A stretch of 64,000 nucleotides of DNA, taken from assembly GCA_050084985.1 (NCBI GenBank), contig JBITNC010000001.1:48856001-48920000 (forward strand). The letters run 5' to 3'. This DNA comes from Nageia nagi (taxonomy: Eukaryota > Pinophyta). The first letter of the stretch is position 1, and every line of letters begins with the position of its first letter. The notes below the pieces were generated by a model. That model was not told the origin of the DNA. It made no database searches and was given only the letters and a program-made list of their open reading frames with translations. Made by a program: the position numbers and the translations under genes. Below, one piece after another: positions 11,441-22,199 of the stretch.

Positions 11441-12299
11441 CTACCTCTTTAGTGATAGAAACTTTGTTATGTGATGATTTTTATTTTTAATATAAGGTTC
11501 CTTTTTCTTACATTTTATCTCACCATCTTGGACCTTAACCTTTTCAATTATGACCTCTTGGGAGATGGCTTCTTCGAAGGTATTATGTTGTTGAATTAAT
11601 AAGGTGCTAGTAATATAACTTAAAAAAATTTGACTTAATATTTTTATAACCAAATTTTCTTGAGGTAAAGTATAAGGCATGCTTATTAATATTACCCTCC
11701 ATTTTGAGATGAAATCTGTAACCGATTCATCTTGGAATTGTTGTAATCTAGTAAGATCGGTAATGGAGGTTTTATCTTTGATATTGATTCTAAAATGTTC
11801 TAAAAATAAATTTGCCAACTGAGGATATGAATGAATGCTATATTCTATTAAATTATTGTACCAATCCATTGCTTATCTAGAAAGTGTCATGGGAAAGATA
11901 CATATCACTAATGAATCATCATTAGCAATAACATAACTTGAATACGTAAATTGTCTAAGATATTATTTAGGATCTTCCTTTCTTTTAAATGGTTCAATTT
12001 TCAAAATTTCAAATTTGAAAGGAATATCCTTTTTAGGAACACTTGGATGAATAGGTTCATTGAAAATTATTTCATATGATACCTTTTGTTTATTTGGTAA
12101 ATGTAACTCTTTTTTTTATTTCCATCAACCTTTTATGAAGATTATTTGTTTCTTCTAGTTGATTTTTATACATGGGATATTCATCATTTATAGGATCTAC
12201 TTTTTTCCATACCTTGGGAATGATTCATATATTTTTTCATAAGGTATCTAGGCATCATAGTAAGGTCCATCATATGGTGGAGAAGGTGGCAACAGTTAG
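11441..12299 (-). pseudogene. Ty3/gypsy gag, central part
   Basis: The open stretch 11869-11441 starts MDWYNNL and contains LANLFLEHFRINI and LTRLQQFQDESVTDFISKWR. These match the retrotransposon gag core (WY..L...I.SW..L...F..HF..., L..L.Q...ES...Y..RWR). Upstream peptide to about 12060 (PFKFEILKIEPFKRKEDPK) matches the P..F.LP.FD.F.G..DP segment that precedes it. The gene is cut at 12299-12302 by the 5' LTR of copia A1, and the N-terminal part appears beyond 21500. Confidence 0.78.
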
Positions 12300-12301
12300 T
12301 G

Positions 12302-12815
12302 TGTTAATTTTTATTGTACCACAAAAATGCATCATTGTAAAGGTTATGTAATAAATCTTCCATGAAAATTCACTAATACTTAAGTGTGTCATTTTATACC
12401 TTAAGTATTTAAGTGAATATGATAATGTAACTTGTCCTACACTCCATGTCATGAGCATGCCCCTTGGGTAAAAGGATGTGCATGTCATGCTTTTGTACAT
12501 TAGATAAAAGGGTGATCCAAAGAGGGATTTTGGCCTATAAATAGAAGGTTTCCTCTTTGTGATCACATACCAATTTATGGAGTAAAGTTATGCTATAGGT
12601 ATATGCTTAGGAGTTAAGATTAGAAGGATTGTAAGAGAGTTGTATTCATGATTGAAGTAAATATCTAGTTAGTGGATGTACTCCTAGTTGGAGGAACCAC
12701 TTACATCTTGTGTTATCTTAGTGAGATTGCTTTGTGTGATAGTTATATGTGAATTGAGAGCTATCATATGATCTTGGTAGTTTAGTATTGTTCATGTTAT
12801 AGTTCAATTCTCTCA
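12302..12815 (+). repeat. 5' LTR of copia A1
   Basis: It aligns with the 3' LTR at 20999-21500 and with the other family A LTRs. Examples are CTACACTCCATGTCATGAGC, the TATA region and the end GTTCAATTCTCTCA. The first 30 bases are rearranged relative to the other copies (TGTTAATTTTTATTGTACC), which leaves the exact left edge uncertain by a few bases. Confidence 0.85.
12535..12544 (+). promoter_or_regulatory. LTR TATA box of copia family A
   Basis: The sequence CTATAAATAG is preserved at the matching place in every family A LTR: 9542 on, 21221 on, 60741 on, and on the minus strand at 35671-35680. It is followed by a conserved AAGGCTCCCTCTTTGTGATC stretch. Conservation among diverged copies supports a role as the element's promoter. 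Confidence 0.65.
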
Positions 12816-12817
12816 TT

Positions 12818-12829
12818 TGGTATCAAGCC
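12818..12829 (+). other. Primer binding site of copia A1
   Basis: TGGTATCAAGCC begins two bases after the LTR end. It is a one-base-deleted form of TGGTATCAAAGC, the site seen in the sister copies at 61022 and at 35381-35392 (minus). It is of initiator Met tRNA type. Confidence 0.75.
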
Positions 12830-15800
12830 TAGTGTGGAAGCTCTTCTTCTTGGTGTGGTAGCTCTACTTCTACAACTTGGTGATCTTCATTCATTCTACA
12901 CCTCCTTCCTTCATTGTTGAGGTAAAACTAAAAGAAGTTATAAAATCCTTCCCTCTTGGTTATTTTTTATTATTTCATTATTTTACTAACATATTATTTA
13001 CTATGTGTTAGTTCTTTTGAACTTAATATGGCTAACAAATTGCAAAAATTTTGTTTATACTAACCCTCTATGTTACTTGCAATTTTTTTAAGAAAAGTGG
13101 TTATTATTATACAATTTTTTAATATTACAAAGGTAATATTACAAAATATATTTAAAGAAATATGGTGCAATTTTTTTGCATAATAATTTTTTTTATAATT
13201 AAAAAGCATATTTTTTTCATATTCTTCAAAAATGTTAAAAGAAATACACTTTTTAACATTCTTTTATAAATGTTAAGATTTAAAAAAAAAAAAAAATTGT
13301 TCTTGATTAGCATTTTTTTTTTCAATATATACATATATTCAAGTATTGAAAAATTGGAAAAGTGACTCCTCCTCTAGTAGCATTTTTGTTGAGCTTGTTT
13401 TGACTATACTTCCCTTTTTATGGAGGTATAGTGGTGGCCTAGTGGCGGTGGTGGTGGTAGTTTCAGTCCAAAAGCTCCTTTAGCATTTCATCAGGCTACA
13501 TTTCATCATTGTAATATAATAATATAAGGTTACAATTATTGTTTAGCTTTTAGAGTAACAAAAGCCTTACATGAAGGACATTTCAATGGCAAGTTGCTCA
13601 AAAAGAACACTTTTTTCCCTCAAAGTGAAATTCATAAGCAAGCATGAAAATTTGAAACACCTTCCCTTACATCAAGGGAAAACAATGGATAATCATACAA
13701 AATATGCACTTATTTTTGCTTAGATTTTGTGTTTCTATTCAAATTTTTTCCCCTTCTCTGCCACCCTCCACCTAGCTTCAGACTCCTCATGTAATGTTTA
13801 GTCATCCAAAAGGTGCAAAAAAAAAGACCAAGAGATGAGTTTGAGCCATGTGATTAGTTGAAAACCCCTCCACATTATCTCCTTCATGATCATTTCAAGG
13901 CCCTCATGGCCATTTCAAGTCCCTCATAGCCTATTTACAACTTGTGATCCATCTATGCCCACCTCATGCCTTGCCTCTTCTCGACCATCAGCTCCTTCCT
14001 AGCAACCTTTGATCAACACCCTCTACCATCCCATCCATCGCTCCTTTGTGAGCTTCCACTCCTATCGACTCCCTCAATGTTGATCCTTATGATAGTCCTA
14101 TTTTGAATTATCAAGGCACAAACATGATGGATAAGCATCCATCTTTGTAGAATTAGATGTACTTGTAAAAGCCTTTGGAGTTGTTTGCTAATAGATATTT
14201 GAAATATAAACTTTGCTACATTGAATCTAGATGTACTAGATATTTTTAATTTGATTTACCACAAGATTCATCATATGGTTCTAATGAATGCAAGTGATAT
14301 TTGCAAGAGCTATAATCTCTCTTGTAGGTAATAAGAATAATCAAATTCACTACATTATTGAGTCTTATGTCGAAGGCCCTCTACCTTCCTCTCATTGCCC
14401 TAGCTCATGTTGGAAGGTGGTTAAAGAGTCATCTGGCTATAGTTATCTAAAACAACACAACTCTTGGGTCCTTCAAAATTACCAAAAACTACCTCCCTCC
14501 ACTCTGTTCTTTCACCTGCATGACCTCTCCTTTTTTTTCATTTTTTTTGTCCCCCTTTTTCTGGCTACTTACCCTTTTTCATTAACTACCAAAACATTGC
14601 TTGCAAAGAATTTTTTTTTTTCATTACTAGATCTACCAACTAAGCCTTAACTAGCTTAGCATGGAGTATAAGGCTCCAAGTTGCATTTAATTCTTTATAG
14701 GATGTTGATGTATACTTTAAAATTTTTAACATTTTTTTTACAAATCAAGTATTCCTATTTAATGCATTTAGAAGCACTTTTATTCCAAATTTAAGCTTTA
14801 TCATGATGAGTTTAATTACTTTACTCTAAAGCAAATAGAGGGACAAAATTCATCATTACCCCTTAAAAGCTCTCTTACTTTGAGCCAAATTGTGGCTAAA
14901 ATATAATGTTTTTTTTTTTTAGGGAGTATAATTTTGGGTTAGCAAATACATCTAAAGTATAATTATGCCTAATTTTTTTTAAAAAATCAAAGAGAAAGGG
15001 AATACTACTTCTTTAATTTAGTAATGCTATTAAAGTAAAATAAAGTGTATTTACTTAACATTAGAATGGATGTTTACTTAGCATACTTTTAAAGGATAAA
15101 GTATTAAGTTAAGCTAAGTATGCTATCTTTAGGAGTACAAATTTAAAAAAAAAAGTGGGGGGGGGGGAATTTTGTATAAATTTTTTTACTTAAAGTTTAA
15201 CACATGTTGTTTGCTTAATTTTTTAAAATTTAATGATTAAGGATTAAAATTTTAAGTTAAATTCATGATTAGTACTTAATATTTTAAGTTAAATGCATGC
15301 TTAAAGACTTTTTTTTTAAGATACATGCTTATGACTTAAAAATTGCATGTTGAGTATTTATCCTTATGCAAAGTATAGAATGGACTTATGTAAAATAAGG
15401 GAAGATGTAAAGATATCCTTTAGGGCTAGTAAACAAAACCCATTGGACATTTAGGTTTCAAATTTAAATGGATGATGTTTTATTTATGCTCTTTACTTCA
15501 TGTTTCATTTTTTTTGCTCTATTTGCTTATGCAAACATTGATATGATAAACCCCTTAAAATGAATACATCTGCATGTACATTCTACAACATAACTTGTTT
15601 GGAGATCCATGAGGAGAGGACAGGTGGACTGGAGCTTTTAAGTCCAATGATCCAAGTGGTGAAAAGTTTGTACTTCTTAATTCCCTTAAGTCCTCTATTG
15701 GTTTGGACATAACTCTATTATGTGGATAGGCACGTGTGTGATGATACCACATGTTTTCATGTCCATTCAAGGATTATCTTGATAACCTAGGAGGACAACT

Positions 15801-16200
15801 TGAAACCTAATCAAGATTAATAATTTTGTTGATCTAAATAAATATTAGAACTTTAAAAATAGCTAGTACTTCTCTTTATGAGACTACATTACTGCCCAAG
15901 AGGAACTGGTTGAGGATTGGTAGGACCTGGGCTTCTCTTGTATGGACATCCAAGTGAAGGCCTAATTTTAGATAAGAAATCAAGCCTCAACAATTCACTC
16001 TACATCTACGATTCTTGAGATGAGACATGTATTTGGGTACATGTGTTATTATTTGAATTGTAAAATATTTGCACTTATGAATCAAATCAAGTATGTATTT
16101 AGTGTTAAATGTAACATGTATTATTTACTTGGTTAAAATTTAACATTTAATGTTGTTTATTAAAACCACATGCTTATTATTTCACATTATTATGTAGTAA
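12830..16200 (+). other. Long leader of copia A1 with conserved C/T-rich tract
   Basis: About 3.4 kb separate the primer site from the gag start. Homologous sequence occupies the same place in A2 (35380 to 33352, minus) and A3 (61034-64000). The parts are A+T-rich sequence, a C/T-rich tract (about 13870-14660), a TTAAGTTAA-rich zone (15100-15400) and a conserved block at 15400-16190 (for example TGATAACCTAGGAGGA at 15779). ORFs such as 14288-14650 are not shared in frame with the sister copies, so I do not call them genes. A poly-G run lies near 15160. Confidence 0.65.
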
Positions 16201-17170
16201 ATGAAAGAATACTTCTTACTCAAACACATTCTTGATGGTTCTAACTTTAACATTTGGAAACCACAGATGAAACCTAAATTATAAGCAACAAAGCTTTGGC
16301 AAATAGTGAATGAGAACCTTGTACCTCCTATAGATGAAAAGGCATTAGAGGCTTACAACATAAAGAATGAGTTGGCAACCTCTATGATTTATCATGCAGT
16401 TTCAAATGATGTGCTTTTGATGATTTTCTCTTTAACCTCAATAAAAGAAGCATGGGATAAGATTAGGCAAATCTACCTTGGTTCAAATTTTTCAAGAAGG
16501 TTTACCATTCTTCAAAATTTGCTTCAATCTCATCAAGGGAAAGATGAAAATGTGGCTATCTACTTGAACAAAATCATTAACCTAAGCACCAAACTTGTTG
16601 CTTGTGGATGCAATTAGATCAATGATGAGTTCATGGTCTTCATCATTCTTCAAAGCCTTTCTTCAATGTTTGAAAACTTTGTGATGGTTATGGAAATAAG
16701 ACTTGATGATGAAAAATAAATCTTCTCCCTTGAGAACCTTTCTAGGCACCTATTGAAGCATGAGGAAACCCTTAATAATAAGGTGTTGATTTCTTCTCCT
16801 AAGGATAATAACATTGCTTTTAGAGTAACCAAAACTCTTTTCAAGAAGAAGTTCAACCATAAAAAAAAATCTTATCATTCTTCCTCAAGAAGGTTTGAGA
16901 AAAGAGGTAATGGCTACAACAATAACAATAACAATAGAAATAATAACCACAATAGTAGGAACAACAAAAACAATAACCACAATAGCAGGAACAATGGCAA
17001 AAATAACCACTTCAAGCAAAGAGATGGAAAAGGTAAAGCAAACAATCCATATCCTAGAGAAAAGTTTGATGGTAATTGTAATTATTATGGCATCCAATGT
17101 CACAAAGAAGTTGATTGCTACAAAAAGAAAAGAGAGAAAAAGAATAAAGGCAATATAGATGTAAAGAACT
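16201..17170 (+). pseudogene. Copia A1 gag
   Basis: It starts MKEYFLLKHILDGSNFNIWK, the N-terminal (DUF4219-type) gag motif. The minus-strand sister copy begins at the matching place (33351). The UBN2-like core runs over 16306-16617 (IKEAWDKIRQIYLG, FTILQNLLQ). An Asn-rich linker encoded by AAC/AAT repeats (16917-17000) precedes a zinc knuckle near 17071-17115. That knuckle reads CNYYGIQCHKEVDC, and its second Cys has become Tyr, so the C-X2-C-X4-H-X4-C finger is broken. In-frame stops occur near 16282, 16616 and 16718. Confidence 0.82.
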
Positions 17171-17234
17171 AAAAAGGAAAGAAGAATATTCATGCTAGTT
17201 TTGCTGCAATGTTTTACTCCTTGTCTTGATATTT

Positions 17235-18700
17235 TTCATCTGAATGGATTGTTGATTCTGATTTCACTAATCACTTATGTTTTGCAAAGGAAAAGTTTGA
17301 GAACTTTCACAAGTATAGAAAAGATATGGTTGTGATAGGTGATAACTCTACCATTGAAGTCCAAGGAATTGAGAGTGTGTTGATTCATAAAAAAGTTCTT
17401 TAAAATGTTCTATATGTTCCTATGTTAAGGATGAACCTTCTCTCCATGATCCAAGTTGCTAGAAAAGGTACTCTTTTGAGTTTAACTCTCATTCTTGGTG
17501 CATTAAGAAAAGACTTACCACATTGGTTAAAATATTTGTGAAAGATAACTTTTAAATTATAGATCAAGTTCCATAAAAGATATATCTTGCTTCTAGTGTG
17601 TGTTCTAGAGGTAATCTTTGGCACCATATTTTAGGGTGCCTTAACCATAAGAGTATTCAAGTCATGAAAGACCAAGAACTTGTGGAAGGTTTGCCTTCAA
17701 TTTCTCCTTTGATTGGTTTATGTGAGAAGTGCATTCTTGAAAAGATGCATAAACAAAAGTTTGAAAAAGATAAGGCAACAAGAGCATCTCAACATCTTCA
17801 ACTTGTGCATTCAAATTTGATGCATCCATTTCAAAGTAAGTCACTTGAAGGATCATCTTACATCTTGACCTTTATTGATGACTTTAGTAGGATTACCTTT
17901 GGGTATCTACTTGAGCACAAGGATCAAACCTTTGAGAGTTTTAAAGTTTTTAAATCCTTTATTGAGAATCAAACTAACCTTAAAATGAAGATGTTGAGAT
18001 CAGATAATGGAAAACAATATAATAGTAATGAGTTCAATGACTATTATGCTAAGTATGGAATCAAGAGGTAGTTTACGATTCCTTACACTCTTTAATAGAA
18101 TGATGTTATCGAAAGGAAAAATAAAATAAATATAGAGATGGATAGATGCATGTTGGATAATCTTTCTAAATTCTTGTGGGGTGAAGTTTTAAGCACTGCT
18201 ATTTACACCTTGAATAGGTGTCCCACAAAAGCCATTCAAAGTAAAACTCCTTTTGAGGCATGGTCAGAAAGAAAACCTAACATTTCTCACCTTAAAGTGT
18301 TTGGTTATGAATCATTCTCATACATTATTTCTAACAAAATAAGAAAGTTAGAAAAAAGAGCTAAAAAATGCATCTTTGTGGGTTATGATAGTCAACATAA
18401 AGGCTACAGGCTCTACTCTCCATCCTACAAAGCCGTGTTTATATCAAGGGATGTAAAGTTCAATGAAATTCCTAAATATTCTACTTCTAAAGAGGATGAT
18501 GATGATCTAAAGGACTCTTTAGTTGCTCTTAATTGGTTGTATATTGATGTAGACAAGTCACCTCAAGAGAAAAATTCTTTAACACAAAGGGTAAGAAGGA
18601 GAATGACCTTGAACAAATCCTTAATTGCTAATATTGACAACACACATGAGCCCTCAACCTTCAAAAAAGCTTCTAAGCATGAGTGCTAGATGGAAGCCAT
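17235..18700 (+). pseudogene. Copia A1 protease and integrase
   Basis: The protease region starts near 17245 (WIVDSDFTNHLCF). The catalytic D-S-G box has become D-S-D. The integrase finger region includes LWHHILGCLNHKS and CEKC (about 17608-17740). The core has LVHSNLMHP (first Asp to Asn), FIDDFSRITFGYLLEHKDQT and LRSDNGKQY. After a stop at 18069 the open stretch 18138-18689 holds LNRCPTKAIQSKTPFEAWS and FVGYDSQHKGYRLYSP, the usual integrase C-terminal blocks. Loss of two catalytic residues plus stops marks it as dead. Confidence 0.86.
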
Positions 18701-20165
18701 GAAAGTGGAGTATGAGGTATTTATAAAAAACAAAACTTGGAACTTGGTTCCTTATCCCAATAAAAAGAATATGATTGGTAATAAGTGGATCTATAAAGTC
18801 AAGTTCAATTTAGTAGGAGATATTCAGAAATAGAAGGCAAGGTTAGTAGCTAAAGGTTTTGCTTAGAAATATGATGTAGATTATGAGGAAACCTTTGCTC
18901 TCATGGAAAATATGCCTACTATGAGAGTTATCCTTGCTCTATCTATAGCTCAAGGATGGAAAGTTTTTCAACTTGACTTCAAGAGTGCATTTCTCAATGG
19001 TAATTTAGATGTAGAAATATTTATGAATCAACTAGAAGGGTTTATTATGGAAGGTAAAGATTCCTTTATGTGCAAGCTAAAGAAGTCATTGTATGGACTT
19101 AAGCAAGCACCTAGAGCCTGGTATAGAAAGATTTTGGAGTACTTTGCAGATATTAGATTCTCCAAGTGCTTTTTTAACTTCGATCTATATGTGCTCAATC
19201 AAGAAAAAGATGTGGTCTTGATTCTCTTTTATGTGGATGATCTTTTGATTACTGGGAATAATAATGAAATCATTCAAAAGTGCATATCCAAACTTAAAGC
19301 AACATTTGAAATGATTGATCTTGATCTCTTGCACTACTATCTTAGAATGTAAGTGTATCAATACAAGGATTATACTTACCTCAATCAATCTAAGTATATA
19401 TCAAACATCTTGTAAAAGTTTGGAATGGAGTATAAATATGCTACAATCCTAGTCTCTCCTGGAATCACTATTTCTTTAAGCTCTAATTCTCAGTTAGCTG
19501 ATGTTATAGCTTACATGCAATTAATTAGTAGCCTTTTGTATTTGACTATATCCAAGTCAAATATTACCTTTGTAGTGAATCTTATGGCAAGATTCATCTA
19601 AAAACCTTATGTTGAGCACCTCAATGCTGTTAAGCAAATCTTGAGGTATGTTGTAGGGACTAAGGATCTTGCTCTCAAGTATTCCAAGTTAACCTCTTTT
19701 GTTTCTCTCTAGATTCTTAGATTCTAACTATGGGAGACATAGAAATGATAGGAAGTCAACCTTTGCATACGTGTTTAGCATTGATTCAAATGCTATCTCT
19801 TGAGCTTTCAAGAAGTATCCTACTATTTCTCTTTCCACCATAGAAGCTGAATATTATGCCATGTTTGTTGCAGCCCAAGACGCCATTTGGATAAGGCATC
19901 TTTTGAAAGAAATTGGATATGAGCAAGGTGGCTCATCTTTTATTTCTTCAGATAATCAATCAACTATTTCTTTAGCTAAGACTTCTATGTTCCATTAGAG
20001 AATAAAACATGTGGAAATCCATGCCCATTTATTAGGGAGAAAGTTCTTAATGGCATCGTACACCTAAAGTATTGTCCATCCACATTGAAATTTGCTAATT
20101 TATTCATCAAGCCCCTCTTGGAAGCTCAGTTCTATAAGCTTAGGGATGCTATCAAGTCGATGAAG
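18701..20165 (+). pseudogene. Copia A1 reverse transcriptase and RNase H
   Basis: The RT opens near 18730 (NKTWNLVPYPNKKNMIGNKW). The long open stretch 18903-19352 carries FQLDFKSAFLNGNLDVEIFM, SLYGLKQAPRAWY and the catalytic FYVDDLLITGN near 19228-19255. RNase H is more broken: STIEAEYYAMFVAAQDAIW near 19838-19890, SSDNQSTISLAK near 19948-19980 and RIKHVEIHAH near 20000-20030. Coding ends close to 20165, just before a first purine-rich run (CTCAAGGGGGAG). Confidence 0.87.
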
Positions 20166-20330
20166 TTGCCCTCAAGGGGGAGTGAAGTTTGAATTCTTGT
20201 GTTGAATTCATTTTTGTAATGACAACTTCACCCCTAAGAGGATTTTGTGTTGTATAGTGTTGATTTTGTTGTACACTTTGATGGTAAGTTCGCTCTACAT
20301 GAGGAACTTATTGTACAAATTGGCCAATCT

Positions 20331-20543
20331 AGCACTATTTAGTTATCCATGTGTGAGGAACTTTTTTGTGTCTTTTGGAACTATTCAATTATCCATATGT
20401 GAGAAACTCATGTGTGCATGCTTTATTTTTTATAAATCTAGCACTATTCAATTATTCATGTGTGAGGAACTCTTATGTGTCTTTTGGCACTATTCAGTTA
20501 TCCATATGTGAGGAACTCATATGTGCATGCTTTATTTTGTAAT
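20331..20543 (+). repeat. Two tandem 109-bp repeats in the 3' UTR of copia A1
   Basis: The unit starting AGCACTATT at 20331 recurs at 20440, a period of 109 bp. Each unit is itself two related halves built around TTATCCATRTGTGAGGAACT and ending TGTGCATGCTTTATTTT. The tract lies between the end of pol and the polypurine tract. No function is evident. Confidence 0.75.
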
Positions 20544-20986
20544 GATAATCAACACATATTTTATATATAATAGGTGACTATAAGTTTTTAGCATGTCATC
20601 TTCATGATGACTTATAGTGCACCATTGATTAGTTCATGATGGCATTTGTGTGATTCATATATCTTTGACGAGATGAATATGTTGCATCTAACTGATCTTG
20701 TTATTTGAGTTGCTTATGAATTGCAAGTTCCTTTGAGATTGCAGGTTACTTACCCAAGTATGCAGGCTCTTAAAGACTCTTCATGACTTCCAATTGAATG
20801 ACTACTTCATGTACATTGAAATCGATTATGGTTAATGATTGTATTTGGCAAAGTAGTGAATCTCAAACTAGATCTTTATTACTTCACAAATATGTAAAAA
20901 GTTCTGATCTCTATTGTATCTATTTGGATGAGAACTCTCTTACTTTCTTTTCTTCTTCTTTCTTACTTGCTTTATCCCAGTATTTC

Positions 20987-20998
20987 ATTAAGGGGGAG
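20987..20998 (+). other. Polypurine tract of copia A1
   Basis: ATTAAGGGGGAG abuts the TG start of the 3' LTR at 20999. It would prime plus-strand synthesis. A similar run, CTCAAGGGGGAG at 20171-20182, lies at the end of pol, and the A2 copy has it too (minus strand near 29620). Confidence 0.78.
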
Positions 20999-21500
20999 TG
21001 TTATAATGTATAATGCATTATTGTAAAGGTTTTTATTAAATATTCTATGTAAGTTCACTAATAATTAAGGGTATCATTTGATACTTTAAGTATTTAAGTG
21101 AATATGATAAAGTAACTTGTCCTACACTCCATGTCATGAGCATGCCCCTTAGGTAAAAGGATGTGCATGTCATGCTTTTATACATTAGATAAAAGGGTGA
21201 TCTAAAGAGAGATTTTGGCCTATAAATAGAAGGCTCCCTCTTTGTGATCACATACCAATTTGTGAAGTAAAGTTATGCTATAGGATAGTGCTTAGGAGTT
21301 AATATTAGGAGGATTGTAAGAGAGTTTTATTTGTGATTGAATTAAAGATCTAGTTAGTGGATGTACTCCTAGTTGGAGGAACCACTTACATCTTGTATTA
21401 TCTTTGTGAGATTGCTTTGTGTGATAGTTAGATGTAAATTGAGAACTTTCATGTGATCTTGGTAGTTTAGGATTGTTCATGTTATAGTTCAATTCTCTCA
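20999..21500 (+). repeat. 3' LTR of copia A1
   Basis: It begins TGTTATAATGTATAATGCA after the polypurine tract and ends AATTCTCTCA. It contains the conserved TATA box (21221). It matches the 5' LTR with many substitutions, so the insertion is not recent. Confidence 0.9.
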
Positions 21501-22190
21501 TATTTTGGAGTGGATTTTCTTTTCTATGCGCATGGGGGGTATTCCTTGTAACCTAAACCTTATAAGGTCATGATTATCTTTCACCTTACATCCTTTCCTA
21601 GGTGTTCTATGCCTTGATAAAGGAGTTGATGTATTTGATTTTAAAATGTAATAAGGATTATTATAAACTCTAGAATGGTGTCTTAATTTTGGCATATGAG
21701 TAGCTATATGTATGGATATTTGATCATCAAATTCTTCCATTTTCCTAGATATGGTGGAAGGAGTATAATCATCTCTTCTTAAATACAATTGAACTAAAAG
21801 TCTATTCAATAAATAACATGTGACATGATCATACTTAGGTATAAAAGGAGCTCTTTGAAGAATGGTATCAATTGAATGAGTTTATGAAGAAGGTATGTTT
21901 CTTATTTCAATCTCTTTCACATCATTGAATGGTTAAGTGTCTTCTACTAAATATTCTAGATCTAAAGGAAGACTATGGGAATGAAAAGAATGAGGAATTA
22001 TCAATTGTGTTAGATGTTATCTAAGTACATATAAGTTATGATAGATAGAATTTAAATAAGAAGAATTTGTTTCTCAAAAAGTTTCCCTTCTATAAGTACT
22101 CCTACTAGACCTATGACTCCATTCTTCTAAATGATTTTCATTGTATGGCTCTTGCTTTTGATGAGCTATTTGAGATTGAGTGTTAACCAT
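21501..22190 (-). pseudogene. Ty3/gypsy gag, N-terminal part beyond the copia A1 insertion
   Basis: An ATG at 22190 (minus) opens a peptide MVNTQSQIAHQKQEPYNENH rich in Gln, Asn and charged residues. After stops, the 103-codon stretch 21809-21498 continues to the edge of copia A1. Low-complexity, polar N-termini are usual for Tat gag. It is placed here because it shares strand with the gag core and directly flanks the insertion. There is no diagnostic motif, so identity rests on context. Confidence 0.55.
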
Positions 22191-22199
22191 GATTTTTTC

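Larger units (their letters stand above)
12302..21500 (+). mobile_element. Ty1/copia retrotransposon A1 (family A), full length but decayed
   Basis: The order is 5' LTR (12302-12815), primer site (12818-12829), a leader of about 3.4 kb, gag (ATG 16201), protease, integrase, reverse transcriptase, RNase H (to about 20165), 3' untranslated repeats, polypurine tract (20987-20998) and 3' LTR (20999-21500). Integrase before RT defines copia order. It is inserted in the gag of the minus-strand gypsy element. A clear target duplication is not visible, so one edge may have eroded. Many stops and several frame shifts make it inactive. Family relatives here are 9320-9812, 29562-35919 and 60522-64000. 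Confidence 0.9.
7177..22190 (-). mobile_element. Ty3/gypsy retrotransposon, Tat-like, split by two copia insertions
   Basis: Read on the minus strand the order is gag (22190-21501, then 12299-11441), zinc-finger-like motif, reverse transcriptase, RNase H, a second archaeal-type RNase H, an H2C2 integrase finger, integrase core and integrase C-terminus ending at 7177. The second RNase H is typical of the Tat lineage (Ogre/Retand/TatI-III). The internal region is broken at 9319/9813 by a solo LTR and at 12301/21501 by copia A1. Removing both gives an internal region of about 5.3 kb. Frames are broken throughout. I could not identify its own LTRs: 5' sequence would lie right of 22190 and 3' sequence left of 7177. 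Confidence 0.85.

Noticed and set aside
12270-12566. 98-codon minus-strand ORF, with a similar one at 21045-21251
   Set aside because: Both are antisense readings of the same family A LTR; they recur only because the LTR recurs.
14288-14650. 120-codon plus-strand open stretch in the copia A1 leader
   Set aside because: It lies in the C/T-rich tract. The matching tracts of A2 and A3 do not keep the frame or peptide. Phe/Leu/Ser/Pro-rich composition is what such a tract gives by chance.
16885-17193. 102-codon minus-strand ORF rich in Ile and Val
   Set aside because: Antisense shadow of the Asn-rich AAC/AAT repeat of copia A1 gag.
9064-20165. Endogenous pararetrovirus origin for the RT/RNase H segments
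   Set aside because: Integrase is present in both elements, LTRs and polypurine tracts flank the copia copies, and domain orders match gypsy and copia retrotransposons.
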